From: Chondrosia reniformis
Taxonomy: Eukaryota; Porifera; Demospongiae; Chondrillida; Chondrillidae
Direction of reading: 5' to 3'
NCBI GenBank assembly: GCA_947172415.1
Contig: OX359197.1
Span: forward strand, 6,635,673-6,699,672
DNA: 64,000 nucleotides
Shown here: one piece after another, positions 33,517-44,733 of the stretch
How the letters are laid out: the number at the start of each line of letters is the position of its first letter
Numbering within the stretch: position 1 is the first letter of the stretch
The notes under the pieces: model-generated
Database searches by the model: none
What the model was told of the DNA's origin: nothing
Seen by the model: only the letters and a program-made list of their open reading frames with translations
Made by a program: the position numbers and the translations under genes

Positions 33517-36115
33517 ATGGGAAACAAACAGCACAGAGAACCCAACTACCCCAGAGTAAAAAGCCGGAAAAGTGACTGCAAGCAAGAAGAAATCCAAGCA
33601 CTTGAAGAGGAGGGATCGCAAGGGAAAATAACTATAAAGAGAAGCTCATCCTCAGCTACTAGAACAAAGCTAGGGACACTCGAAAGGGCCTCAAAGTCAC
33701 TGGGTACACTAAAGCTAAAATTTCACCGAGGAGCCCCAACCTCAACTCATGCAGAGGAGAAGTTCTGTCCAATCGTCTATCAGCTCCCGTTTATCGCAAT
33801 TTCTGACCACACCTCCAGTGGTCATGGTGACATTACCTATCAGAAGGGGCAGAGAATGACAGCTTCTGGTACAATATCACAAACTGGATGGTGGTTTGTG
33901 GAGCTAGTAGGAACAGGAGAACAGGGATATGCTCCTCTGAATTCAGTAGCACCAATTGAACACTTTGAATCATTACAGTATGTTGCAATATACATATGTA
34001 TACAGCACTCAAATATTAACTGCATTCTATGGACTATATATCTATGTTATGGTTTCATTAATAAATGTATATATACTATATGTGTATGTGTATAATATAG
34101 GTGTGTGCTTAAGATTAACGAAAATTGAATATACATACAAAGTGAATTTTCTGTCATTAAACTTAGTCCTTCATTCCATAAATGGGAGGCTGTGTTAAAA
34201 AAACAAAATCTCACAAATGTGTTTTGGGAAAACACTAATGTACTGAAAGGTGTTTACTTTTAGATGTACATATATTGAATATATTTGCATACTGATGTAA
34301 AAGTAGGATATATACCCACATCTTCTACTACTTTCCTCTTAAGATGGTACCGATCTGTGGAAGAAATCGGATCACCTGAAAATGATCTGTTACTGAAAGG
34401 AAATCCAAACGGAACATTTTACATATCACAGGATTCCTCCCTAATGGGTTCATTTCAACTCTGTGTTATTGCTGATAGTTTGATCAAGAGTTTCAGTATT
34501 GTGCAATCAAGTGAGGATGGTAGATGGATGGTAAAGAAACAGTTTGTACAAGAAAGATTTGTTAGTTTGGATAAGCTAGTAGAGTATTACAAAAGAAACT
34601 CTGGTCTGGAGACATATCTATCAATCCCATGTCCCCGGGTTCATGGACAAAGGTATACTTTATATGTGCCAAGTAAATATACATAATAGTAAACATTTTC
34701 TTACTTAATGCATCCATTTTACAGTATAAATAGCCTATAGGGAACTAGACCTAGTGAGAGCTTTGAATGAGGATACAAGAGTCTTCTCTTCATTTTTATG
34801 CTTCACTGGTCAGACAGTATATGTTATGTCTAGATACGTATGCACATTATGCTTCATACATTAGTGTGCAAAAATATGCAACACACTTTCTCATTTCATG
34901 TAAACATAGCACTAAAAACAATATTTATTGCTTCTTTTAATTAATAGATGGTTTGTGGGTCGAGTGAAGCGTCAGGATGCTGAAAGAAGACTGAGAAAAT
35001 TTGGCTCCAAACCTGGCTCTTTTCTTGTTCGGGAGAGTGACACTCAAATTGGAAATTTTGCCCTGTCCATATTTGATGGAAGCAATGTGAAGCACTACAG
35101 GATTAGGAGGGCTGATTCTGGAGGCTTTTTTGTTACTCCTAATCAGATATTTCACAACTTAAACCTACTAATACTCCACTACCAGTCAGGGGCCAATGGT
35201 CTTGTCACAAAGCTGGGAGAGCCCTGCCTTTGGCACTCATCTGTAGCCCGTCTGGAGAGCAGTGCCGAAACCATCCTAAAGGATGATCTGTGGGAGGTCG
35301 ATCGGTCCACATTGGCCACAAGGACCAAGCTTGGGGCAGGGCAATTTGGGGAGGTGTGGTCCGGTGTATGGAATGATAGCACTCCAGTGGCAATAAAGAT
35401 GCTCAAATCTGATACAATGGACCAGAGAGATTTCCTAGCGGAAGCTCAGATTATGAAAAGCTTGCAACACCCAAAACTAGTCCAATTGTATGCTGTTTGC
35501 ACAAAAGAAGAGCCCATATACATCATCACTGAACTGATGACACAGGGCAGCTTGTTGAACTATTTACAGTCCACTGAAGGCAAAAAGCTTCACTTATGTG
35601 AACTCATTGACATAGCAGCTCAGACTAGTGAAGGAATGGCTTATTTGGAATCAAAGAAATTTATTCACAGAGATCTGGCAGCTAGAAACATATTAGTTGG
35701 AGACAATAATGTCGTGAAGGTGGCTGATTTTGGGTTGGCTAGACTAACAAGACATGATGAATACAGAATCAGAGGAGGTACAAAGTTCCCAGTGAAGTGG
35801 ACCGCCCCGGAGGCCATTTTTTTCTATAGCTACAGCATTAAATCTGACGTGTGGTCCTTTGGGATATTGCTGACAGAGCTGGTTACCTATGGAAGGACCC
35901 CCTATGAAGGAATGACCAAATCAGAAGTATTGGAAAAATTACAACATGGCTACAGAATGGAGTGCCCCTCCAACTGTCCAGATGCCTTGTATGACATCAT
36001 GCTGAGCTGCTGGAAGGGAAATCCCGAAGAAAGACCTACATTTGAGTACCTGAAGTACCTCTTAGAGGACTATTTCATATCTGCTGAAGAGCACACATAC
36101 GTTGGTCAAAATTAA
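33517..36115 (+). CDS. Src-type kinase with an extra SH2-like exon (SH3, degenerate SH2, SH2, kinase)
   Basis: The exons are 33517-33977, 34344-34652 and 34948-36115. All joins are phase 2 (CA/A-TGG, AG/A-TGG), giving 645 residues with the middle exon or 542 without it. N-terminus MGNKQHR: Gly2 for myristoylation, basic residues, no Cys3. The SH3 is diverged: no ALYDY-type motif, but GWWFVEL and [12 protein letters not shown] remain. The middle exon encodes about 103 residues in SH2 layout ([36 protein letters not shown]). However, the FLVR motif reads FYIS, so the phosphotyrosine-binding Arg is lost, and the HYRI strand is also gone. The last exon has a normal SH2 ([20 protein letters not shown]) and kinase ([40 protein letters not shown]). 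The tail EEHTYVGQN keeps a Tyr. Confidence 0.9.
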
Positions 36116-36487
36116 CAAGCAGTTAATATGTTCCTTTAGAGACTATTGTTATTAACTGTTATTACCATATTTGGTAATGCATTTGCGTTTATGTACGTAT
36201 GGCATACATCATGACAATGCTTTATGTGTAAAGTGAATATGTTAAGTTGTTCAATCTGATATTATATACAGCACATATACAATGTAACTAATTCCTGAGA
36301 AAAAAATGAGTTTTAGAAATTTTGATGCATGCTTCATATTTGCCCTTCATCGTGCATATACTAGTCTTAAGTGATGCAACTCTATCAAATGGACATTATG
36401 CATTGGACTAAAATTGGTATAATTTACAACTGTGTACTTCTCCATGTGTAGAGTTCAGATACATGTAAATATACTGTACAAAGATAA

Positions 36488-37270
36488 CTAGTCATGTCTC
36501 TTTGAACCTTTAGAGAGGAATTTTATGAATCCTTTGAACATCTTCCAAAACCAGTAAATATTCAACAAGTCATATGTAGGGTATACGAGGAAGATATACC
36601 AGGCAACATAGAGATTAACATCAGGATCAGAAAATACATTAGAATAATGAAACATGTCGTAAATCCAGTACCAGTGAAGTGGCATAGGAACGAGACGACA
36701 GAGAAAAAACATTATCATCATGGAGCCAGATGCAAAGAGGTACAACCTTCCTTTTGTTTTCTTCAAGTTGTTCAAGATTAAAAAAAGATTCACAAATGGA
36801 GTGGAAAACTCATTTGTCAAGCGATATAGCACAAAGAAGACTAAAGACTTATAATACAGGGACACGGCCACGCCCGTGAAGGACACAAAGTGGTGGGCGT
36901 GGCTTCCTTTGTCCTTCCTCATTTGAGGGTCCAACAGTATAAGGATGTAGTCTGCAGTGAAGTATCCGAGGGACAGTTGTAGTACACATTCAGCAAGTCT
37001 GGATGGACTGTGCAGCTTGTCATCAAATGAAACAGGGTCCGTTAACACGTACAGTCCACAGAGCCCAACAATCAAGGCATGGACTGTAGACCCCAGTCGA
37101 GTGTTAAAGTCTGCCTTCTTGATCCCCAAGCCGTTGTATCCCTCTACAAAGAGACTTGCGAGGACTGGAGAGATTACCAATCCACAGAGGAGAGTTGAGA
37201 CTAACCCAATCCAGAACCAATTAGTCAACAGCAAGTCCAAATTATCCAACATTACTTGAACACCAGCCAC
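36488..37270 (-). CDS. TLC-domain (TLCD4/TMEM56-like) membrane protein, copy 1
   Basis: A single-exon frame of 260 residues. Hydrophobic segments occur at about residues 14-40, 62-80, 93-112, 125-150, 180-200 and 222-245. TLC-type features include FNTRLGSTVHAL, GYFTADYILI, the paired histidines in SHAHHFVSFTG, and NEFSTPFVNLF, which resembles the EFSTP motif of TLCD4. TLC proteins work in ER or Golgi membranes in lipid sensing, synthesis or transport (family knowledge); the exact substrate is unknown. It lies 370 bases from the Src stop, tail to tail. The tandem paralogue is at 38273-39085. Residues 14-65 are nearly identical to the paralogue while the rest is much more diverged. Confidence 0.85.
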   Translation of the reverse strand: MAGVQVMLDNLDLLLTNWFWIGLVSTLLCGLVISPVLASLFVEGYNGLGIKKADFNTRLGSTVHALIVGLCGLYVLTDPVSFDDKLHSPSRLAECVLQLSLGYFTADYILILLDPQMRKDKGSHAHHFVSFTGVAVSLYYKSLVFFVLYRLTNEFSTPFVNLFLILNNLKKTKGRLYLFASGSMMIMFFLCRLVPMPLHWYWIYDMFHYSNVFSDPDVNLYVAWYIFLVYPTYDLLNIYWFWKMFKGFIKFLSKGSKRHD

Positions 37271-38272
37271 AATAGAGCTACCTTCAATAGTATACCTATA
37301 TAGTGTGCATACGTAGGGTTATTTAATACACTGATTAATATAATTAATATTAGGAATAAAAATCAACTATGGTTGGTTAGAGGTCAACAATGCTGGGTAA
37401 AATTAAGGGATACGAAACAGGAATCCTGATATTAACTTGACAACTTATCTAGAGCAGAAATGCATCAACCAGTAGTAAAGGAGTCTTTGGGTGGTCATGG
37501 TTACGCCATGCATGGAACAAAATGTATAAAAAGCACATTGCGAACTAATTCGTATGTACACTTATTAAGGAGGAGAAAGACAAACAAGACACTTTGCACA
37601 GCACTTTATAGCTCATTTATTTCGTATATGTACAAAAGAATAATTGAATTTCCTTGCTAAAAATGGGTAGGTACGGTGGGAAGTCGAAGCCAAACGGGAG
37701 CCCACAAATCGTGGTAACTTGGTAGCCACTTGAAAGACTATTCAGTTTATAAAACATCTCGCCTTTAAGAAGCAAGGAGCAATACTTTATAAGTCGCTAT
37801 GACAGTTGTACTTAAGTACTGATCTTTGTGTCATACTTCTACCATGTACCACTCCAACGCATGAAGTTTCTACAAGAGATATTTTCTTACACCTGCCAAA
37901 GAACGTATGTCTCTTATATTATATGCTGTGACACGTGAAACTCACTAAAGTGTAGAATGCTCAACAGCAGTCGCTCTGAAACAGGTAATCTCAAGGTTGC
38001 CACGTTCCCGGCAAAAAGCGTTTAGCAGCACGTATACGGATCGCGGTGCTGTCTCGTTGATTGATAGGCTACCACGGCTGGCGCTAAACATTAATTCATG
38101 ATTAATTTCATAAAAAAACTTACACCACCATGTAAATCATTAAACACAGGAAAACCTTAATTATCTACATATTTATACATAAAAGCATTTAATTGTAAGA
38201 GAATATCAAATAAATTACAAAATAAATGAATCGTACATGGTTCTATATTACACCCTTCACCAGAAACACTGA
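37271..38272. other. Interval between the two TLC genes
   Basis: This contains the promoter region of the TLC gene at 36488-37270. Nothing else is supported. CCACGGCTGG and GGTGCTGTCTCG near 38045-38080 are the only GC-richer patch. Confidence 0.4.
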
Positions 38273-39085
38273 TCAATTGATCTTATTGCCTTTGATCATC
38301 TTTACATATCCCAACACCATCTTCCTCAGCCAAAATAGATTCAAGAGGTCAAAGGTCGGATACACAAGGAATATATACCAAACCAAGATTCTGCTAGATA
38401 CTCCATACGAAGGTATTTTTGCATATCTGTAGACTTCATAAATCCACTTCCAGTGAAGAGGAATGAGAACAATACGACAAAGAAAAAATACGATCACCAT
38501 TGAAGTGGATGTAAACACAAACAGTGGTCCCTTGTTCTTTTTTAGTGTTATTTGAACTGTAAATAGGTTCACAATTGGCGTAGAGAACTCGTTGATGTAA
38601 CGATATGTAACAAAGAAGACCATCAACCTGTAATACCTTGACAAAGCAGTGCCAGTTAGGGACACCAAGTGATGAATATGATTACCCACAACCTTACGCA
38701 TTTCCGGATCCAAAAGTATTAAGACATAATCTGCTATAAAGTAGCCAGTGGACATTTCCAACATATGCTCTCCAAATAGAGAATGACTATTTACTTTATC
38801 TATGTAAATAGTCGGGTCCAGCATCAGATACAATCCTGTCACTGCCCCAATTACAGCGTGGACTGTAGACCCCAGTCGAGTGTTAAAGTCTGCCTTCTTA
38901 GTTCCCAAGCTGTTGTACCCCTCTACAAAGAGACTTGCGAGGACTGGAGAGATTACCAGTCCACAGAGGAGAGTTGATACTAGCCCAATCCAGAACCAAT
39001 TAGTCAACATTGAGACAAAGTCTTCCAACATGTCCAGGCCGCAATACTGTAACTGTTGGGTACGTTGCGAAAGGTCTATTCCCAA
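38273..39085 (-). CDS. TLC-domain (TLCD4/TMEM56-like) membrane protein, copy 2
   Basis: A single-exon frame of 270 residues, tandem paralogue of the previous gene with the same membrane topology and motifs: FNTRLGSTVHAV, GYFIADYVLILLDPEMRK, NHIHHLVSLTG, NEFSTPIVNLF. The N-terminus has about ten residues more (SQRTQQLQYCG). The next ATG, at LEDFVSMLTNW, would give a product starting like copy 1. It is head to head with the tetraspanin at 39649, sharing a 560-base promoter region. Confidence 0.85.
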   Translation of the reverse strand: MGIDLSQRTQQLQYCGLDMLEDFVSMLTNWFWIGLVSTLLCGLVISPVLASLFVEGYNSLGTKKADFNTRLGSTVHAVIGAVTGLYLMLDPTIYIDKVNSHSLFGEHMLEMSTGYFIADYVLILLDPEMRKVVGNHIHHLVSLTGTALSRYYRLMVFFVTYRYINEFSTPIVNLFTVQITLKKNKGPLFVFTSTSMVIVFFLCRIVLIPLHWKWIYEVYRYAKIPSYGVSSRILVWYIFLVYPTFDLLNLFWLRKMVLGYVKMIKGNKIN

Positions 39086-39648
39086 AGAACAGGTCTAAAA
39101 TAGCATAGAGAACGAGGAAATATTGTAGGGGAAATTTGTCTACTTAATATTATAGCTACTAAAGTTCCGGTAATCTGGCGACCTTGTACGGACGCATGAT
39201 AGACATACATTTAACAACCATTAACAAAGTATCAATTAGAGTAGAATACATAATTCTTACATGTAGAGTCAATTTACAAATGTCCGACTTCTTATAACTC
39301 TCACACTAAATTGAAACAATTCTAGTAGATGTTTAATAGGTTAACAGTCATTCAGAGTCATTCGCTTCGAGAATAATCTAATGTTGCGAGTAAGTAGTAG
39401 CAAACGACTACGAAGAATGCTAACTCGACAAATTTCCGAATTGAAACAATTGGTTTGGGAAATACCCTAAGTAGCCAAACACGTGGAACTGAGAAGCGCA
39501 GTCAAGACTGTGTTACTAAATATAGACAATACCAAAACGGTTATAGTTGGTAACGTCTGATCATATGATCGCGGCTATTTCCTGTGTTACAAGGAACTTA
39601 AGGTGAAAAGGAAAACCTTCTGCTAATTCTGTACCTAACCAGAGAAAA
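39086..39648. promoter_or_regulatory. Divergent promoter region between TLC copy 2 and tetraspanin
   Basis: The two start codons point away from each other across 560 bases. CACGTG occurs near 39480 and the palindrome TGATCATATGATC at about 39558. Shared use of these sites is inference. Confidence 0.4.
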
Positions 39649-40386
39649 ATGAGTAATACTCCGCTTTCCACTTGTCCGAAAATTACCAAGTTTATCTTCG
39701 TATTCTTTAACATTTTGTTTCTCATTCTTGGGTTGGTGATAGTCGGTGTTGGAGCATGGCTTGTAGCCGAGAACAACGCATTTGTAGCATTGACGGGAAA
39801 TTCAGTTGTGAGTGGTGCGGCATTAATCATCGTCGCTGGTGGTGTCACTGTGATCATCGCTGCTGTCGGAATTTTGGGTGCTCTTTGTCAAGCTAGACCA
39901 TTATTGGTCATTTTCGCCGTTACTCTCATCATCATCGTCATTTTGGAGATCGTCGGAGCTGGATTGGCCATCTACTTTAGGAATAACATCCGTGTATTTC
40001 TTGATGATGGATTCAAAAGGGCCTTCGCTGCATTTAGTAACGGTGACAGTGCCTTGGATGTCGCCGTTAATGCGTATCAGAACCAAGTGGATTGCTGCGG
40101 CGCTGAAAACTATACAGACTGGATGAATTCCGATTTCTTCATGACTAAACAGCGCTTTCCAGACTCCTGCTGCAGGGACGATGCAGGTAACTGTAGGGGA
40201 AATAGTACTTCATTGAGGATGACAGGCTGCATTCCAGCCACAATCGGAGCAGTCACAAACAACGTAGGCGCTGCAGTGGCTGTAGGAGGAATTGCTCTCG
40301 CTTTCGGTTTCCTCGAAGTGGCTGGTATCGTCCTTTCGCTCGGACTCTGCTGCTGTATACATCGCTCAAAGTTGACTCTTGTTTAA
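39649..40386 (+). CDS. Tetraspanin, single exon, 245 residues
   Basis: Four hydrophobic segments are at about residues 13-36, 52-75, 83-106 and 205-230, with a large extracellular loop between the third and fourth. The loop carries the diagnostic CCG (VDCCGAENYTDW), a paired Cys (DSCCRDD) and further Cys (GNCRGN, MTGCIP), matching the tetraspanin disulphide pattern. Small N-terminal cytoplasmic tail with Lys (CPKITKF); short C-terminus after CCCIHRSK, where the Cys are likely palmitoylated. Tetraspanins organise membrane protein platforms (family knowledge). An AATAAA-type signal (TTAATAAATTAAT) follows at about 40540. Intronless, which is unusual for a tetraspanin. Confidence 0.93.
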   Translation: MSNTPLSTCPKITKFIFVFFNILFLILGLVIVGVGAWLVAENNAFVALTGNSVVSGAALIIVAGGVTVIIAAVGILGALCQARPLLVIFAVTLIIIVILEIVGAGLAIYFRNNIRVFLDDGFKRAFAAFSNGDSALDVAVNAYQNQVDCCGAENYTDWMNSDFFMTKQRFPDSCCRDDAGNCRGNSTSLRMTGCIPATIGAVTNNVGAAVAVGGIALAFGFLEVAGIVLSLGLCCCIHRSKLTLV

Positions 40387-40856
40387 TCTGCCTTCAAGAT
40401 CTAGTTATGAGGCAATAGCAAACTATACCTGTAATATGCATATCATTTAGTTTTAAACGTTACATGAGCGGTTATTAATTGTACTTGTTACGCTTTGCAT
40501 TATTGAACCTACATTATACTTATGTATTTTGTTATTTCTTAATAAATTAATGAATAAAATTGACTTCGTTAAATTGCGAGGATGGATCGTATCAATGACC
40601 TTCTAAAACGTGTGTTAAGTCTATGATTCCTTGTGTTGTTGATGGATTACAGTTGCGCTTAGGAATGTACTAATGACGTATGCAGTAAATCTAGTCGTTT
40701 GCGCATGCTCCGTAACACGTGTATATCCGACCACGTGTAGAAATTGTTTTTAGACCATGTAAGTTTTAGCACTGTAGCCTGAAGTTACAATTAAGAAATG
40801 TTGTTAAATGATTCTCTTTTGCTCCGTAAAGTGAGGAAATCCCTGTTGTGATTATA

Positions 40857-43800
40857 ATGGCAACAGACATGGACGGGTAAGCCACGCATTGGACCACCGC
40901 TACAAGTATAAACCTTTAAGTAGATTAAACATTTGCAAGTTTTGCAATAAGTATAGTTAACAGCCTTAGTGTATTAAGCACGCATTGAAGAGCACGGTAA
41001 GCACTGTTTAGATGTTAATTTGATGGAACTGGGATGCATTTCGAATTATCTACATATCATTATCCGCATATACCGCAAACAAGCCATACGTATAAGACAC
41101 AGTTCTCGATTATTATATTTCTTTCACTTTGCTGTCTGCTGGTCAGTTGCTTTGTAGAATTAAAGGGTCTTACTCTTTATTCTAATTTGATTTTTATCTA
41201 TGGTAGCCTGGACACCCACAGTAGATTAGCACATTGCCGAGGATCTCGGCTGCATAAATATTACAATCTATCTGTCTGTCTCTTTACAGAGATGGTACGC
41301 AAGGTGTGAATGTAGAAGTAGCCCTTCAACAGGTACTCAAGACTGCTCTAATCCATGATGGTTTGGCAAGAGGATTGAGAGAGGCAGTGAAGGCTCTCGA
41401 TAAGTGAGTTTGTGTTTCTTGTTTTAAGTTATTTATGCTCTTTCAGTTTGATCTGTGAGGCTTTTGAGTTTGTACTCTTTAGCCATATGTCTTCATTTTT
41501 GTGATAAATTAAATTGAAAACTGTATAAACATAATGTAATTTGGATTTCTTTCAAAATGAAATTTATAATAAAATAGTGCAATTTTATTCATCCGTTACA
41601 AAAGGGCTGTGTCTGTTTTCAATTTCAAATATTGTGTTTTCTGAAGGCGTCAAGCCATGCTGTGTATTTTGGCCAAGAACTGTAGTGAAGCTGGTTATAC
41701 AAGGCTAATTGAGGGACTGTGTCAGGAACATAGTATTATGATGCTCTACGTAAGTTGTCGGCCATTTTGAAATAATGTCTCAATTATGTTACCCCTCTAA
41801 TAAGCGCTACATATGTACATAGTTTTGCCTGTCCCCCCCCCCCCCTGAGTACATTATCACTGGTGTTATTATGAGGTGATAGACTTTAGAGAATCCCCAC
41901 AACTGCTTGTGTACTTGTTGCCTAGCAACTTGTAAAAATGTTTTCAAAGTTAATCATGTGGAGGCAAAGGTTAACATGGGTAGTTTTAGAGGCATTACTC
42001 ATTAGAAATTAAAGGATCTTACTCTTTTAAGCTAGCTATAAAAACAAACATTGTTAAAACTTAATTATAATTAGATAACCTATTGAAGTCATTTGGATAT
42101 ACACTTTCACTAGTATTATTAAATTTGTACAGTTGTTATGTGGTTACTATGTGTATAATTGATATGGATAAGTCACATGACATTGAGTCTAATATTATAT
42201 GTATATGAGTCCCTATGTATGTATACTAAAGCCATTGAAGCCATAAATATGTGTCATTTACTCCCACATGTGGTATACACAATTCTTAGAAGCGATGACA
42301 TCATAGCTCCTGTTGACACATTTCCCAGTCATGTGACTGGGAGATCCAATAGTCTGTAGCAAAGGTGACACTACATTCATTCATTAGCCGTTTGCTCAGG
42401 TCTAATGTACACCTACAAAGGAACTCATGACATACATTCCTCAACAGACAATATTCTAGTATTGGTAATTTTAACTTTGTTCATTTTCTGAAGTTTTCCC
42501 TAAGGTGGCAAATATACATACTCACAGTTTATATATTTAGTTTGATCTGCTCTCTATTTAACTGTTACTCTACCAACTTATCCTCTCTCCCTCTCCCTTC
42601 CCTACTACCTCTCTCTCCTCCTCTCCCTTCCCTACTACCTCTCTCCCTTCCCTACTACCTCTCTCCCCTCTCCCTTTCTCTCCCCCTCCCTCTCTCTACT
42701 CCTCTCTCTTCCCTACTCCCTCTCACTCCCCTCCCTTCCCTACTCCCTCTCTCCCCCTCTCTCTCCTCTCCCTTCCCTACTACCTCTCTCCCTTCCCTAC
42801 TACCTCTCTCCCCTCTCCCTTTCTCTCCCCCTCCCTCTCTCTACTCCTCTCTCTTCCCTACTCCCTCTCACTCCCCTCCCTTCCCTACTCCCTCTCTCCC
42901 CCTCTCTCTCCTCTCCCTTCCCTACTCCCTCTCTCACCTCCCCTCCCTTCCCTACTCCTCTCTCTCTCTCCCCTCCCTTTCCTCTCTGTCCCTTTTCCTC
43001 ATCAGGTTGAGGACCAGATGAAGTTGGGTGAGTGGGTGGGACTTTGTAAGATTGACAAGACCGGTACTGCCAGGAAGGTGGTCAAGTGCAGCTGCTGTGT
43101 CATTAAGGTGAGTCTTATTGTGGCCTGCTCTAGGAAGCACTTCCTAAAGGCTATGGCCAGTCAGTGGTGTGCTGTGACAGTTACAAGTTGGGGCTGTTTA
43201 TTAGTGTAGTCTAATGTGGTGTAAGTGTTTGAAGGCAGTTCATTATGCACGCTTATAAGGTTAGAGTTTGACCTGAATAAGCAAGTATATTTGTGATGAA
43301 CAATTGGTTAAATGGATTGAGAGGATAAAGAGGAAATGTTTTACTTGAGGAAGCTTTTACCTTCTTTACTCTGTTTTGTGTGCATTCATATACTTGAGGA
43401 ATGTATTAAAAATACTGTTGCTATGGTGACAGGGATGTTGTCATGACAATACACTTGCATCTGCTTGTGCAATCAAGGCGAATTTTGAGGGAGTGTACAT
43501 TTAGTCTGTTAGTGATAGGCTATGATATCTCTGGTATGATCTAGGTGATGAACATACCTATACAGTGTAATGTGTAGACACTCCTGTAAAGGAATGAAGT
43601 TTCAATAAATAATATTGTGAAGGAATGAAGTTTCAATTCAATAATATTGTGTTTGTTACCAATTATATACAATTCCTTGTATGTATACTATTTATTAAAA
43701 TCCTAGCTACCTTTCAAACTGTATAACAAAACTGTTACTCACTCGAGCATCTGTGAATGTAAAACAGGAATGTACTAAACTATAGACACAAATGTTTCAA

Positions 43801-44566
43801 GTGTTTTGTAGAGCAACCCTTAGCAACCCTTAGCAACCCTTAGCAACCCTTAGCAACCCTTAGCAACCCTTAGCAACCCTTAGCAACCTCTCCTATCCAA
43901 TGACACTGTTCACCCTAGCACTATGTTTGATTATTATTCTACATGCATGTCCTATTAGATCAAAGGGTTTTGATCACTTAAAGGATACATCTGTTTGTTT
44001 GAGTGTGTAAACCAGTGTAATGTAAACTGCCGGTGAAGAAGCTATTCAGGCACCCTCAACTAAGTTAAGTCAGTGATGATACCTGATATCCGGAATCATA
44101 CACTTCTGAGGCAGTTAATACGTTCGTAATAAAACATTGGTCTATTTGTCCTGTATCAGTTTGCTTTAGCTTTTGGTGTTTCTGCTCTGATTAGTGAAAA
44201 GCATTCTCCATCTCCATTCCCATTCCCATTCCCCATCTCCATTCCCATTCCCCATCTCCATTCCCGTTCCCCCATCTCCATTTCCGTTCCCCCATCTCCA
44301 TTTCCGTTCCCCCATCTCCATTTCCGTTCCCCCATCTCCATTTCCGTTCCCCATCTCCATTCCCATTCCCATTCCCTTCTTCCCTTTCTATCCCTTCATG
44401 ATCACTCACTCTCCTCAGCTCCTCTCTCTCTTCTGCAACAGATACACCAACACAGATGTACTCTCTCTCTCTCTCTCTCTCCTTGTGATAGGACATTGGA
44501 CAAGACACTGAAGAATGGGTAACTATTTTGGATTACGTGAAGACCATACAGAAGAATACCGCCTAA
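40857..44566 (+). CDS. RPS12: 40S ribosomal protein eS12 (RPS12), 5 exons
   Basis: The exons are 40857-40876, 41290-41403, 41647-41749, 43006-43107 and 44492-44566, giving 137 residues, the family length being about 132. Family landmarks are [79 protein letters not shown], and the end YVKTIQKN. It is a component of the small-subunit beak. A pyrimidine stretch TTCTCTTTTGCTCC about 45 bases before the ATG resembles a TOP element. Introns 3 and 4 carry pyrimidine-rich and short-unit minisatellites that make this gene 3.7 kb long for a 414-base frame. Confidence 0.97.
42575..43000 (+). repeat. CT-rich minisatellite in RPS12 intron 3
   Basis: About 430 bases are almost pure pyrimidine (CCCTTCCCTACTACCTCTCT and CTCTCCCCTCCCTTCCC units). 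A higher-order block of about 190 bases is repeated twice (near 42595-42770 and 42770-42950). The array runs directly into the exon 4 acceptor (CTCATCAG), forming an extended polypyrimidine tract. Confidence 0.9.
43813..43890 (+). repeat. 10-bp tandem repeat AGCAACCCTT, about 8 copies
   Basis: A perfect decamer array lies in RPS12 intron 4. Confidence 0.95.
44205..44385 (+). repeat. CCATCTCCATTTCCGTTCCC tandem repeats in RPS12 intron 4
   Basis: Units of about 19-20 bp, first the CCCATTCC form and then the CCGTTCCC form, are followed by a CT dinucleotide run at 44460-44482 next to the last acceptor. Confidence 0.9.
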
Positions 44567-44733
44567 GTCAGCATTTCAGCTTATGCGACAGGTGGCTGAT
44601 AAATATCAAGTGACATTCGTAATGATACAGATAATTTAATTGTAACATTTCTAATAATGATTATTATTTGTCTCCGTCAAAACCAAAACCTTGTATGCTT
44701 GTCGGCAGGTGGTCTGTTTGTACGAGGATACAA

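Noticed and set aside
43813..43890. Telomere-like or CRISPR-like short repeats (AGCAACCCTT)
   Set aside because: The decamers are directly adjacent with no spacers, and the unit is not a telomeric hexamer; it is a plain minisatellite in an intron.
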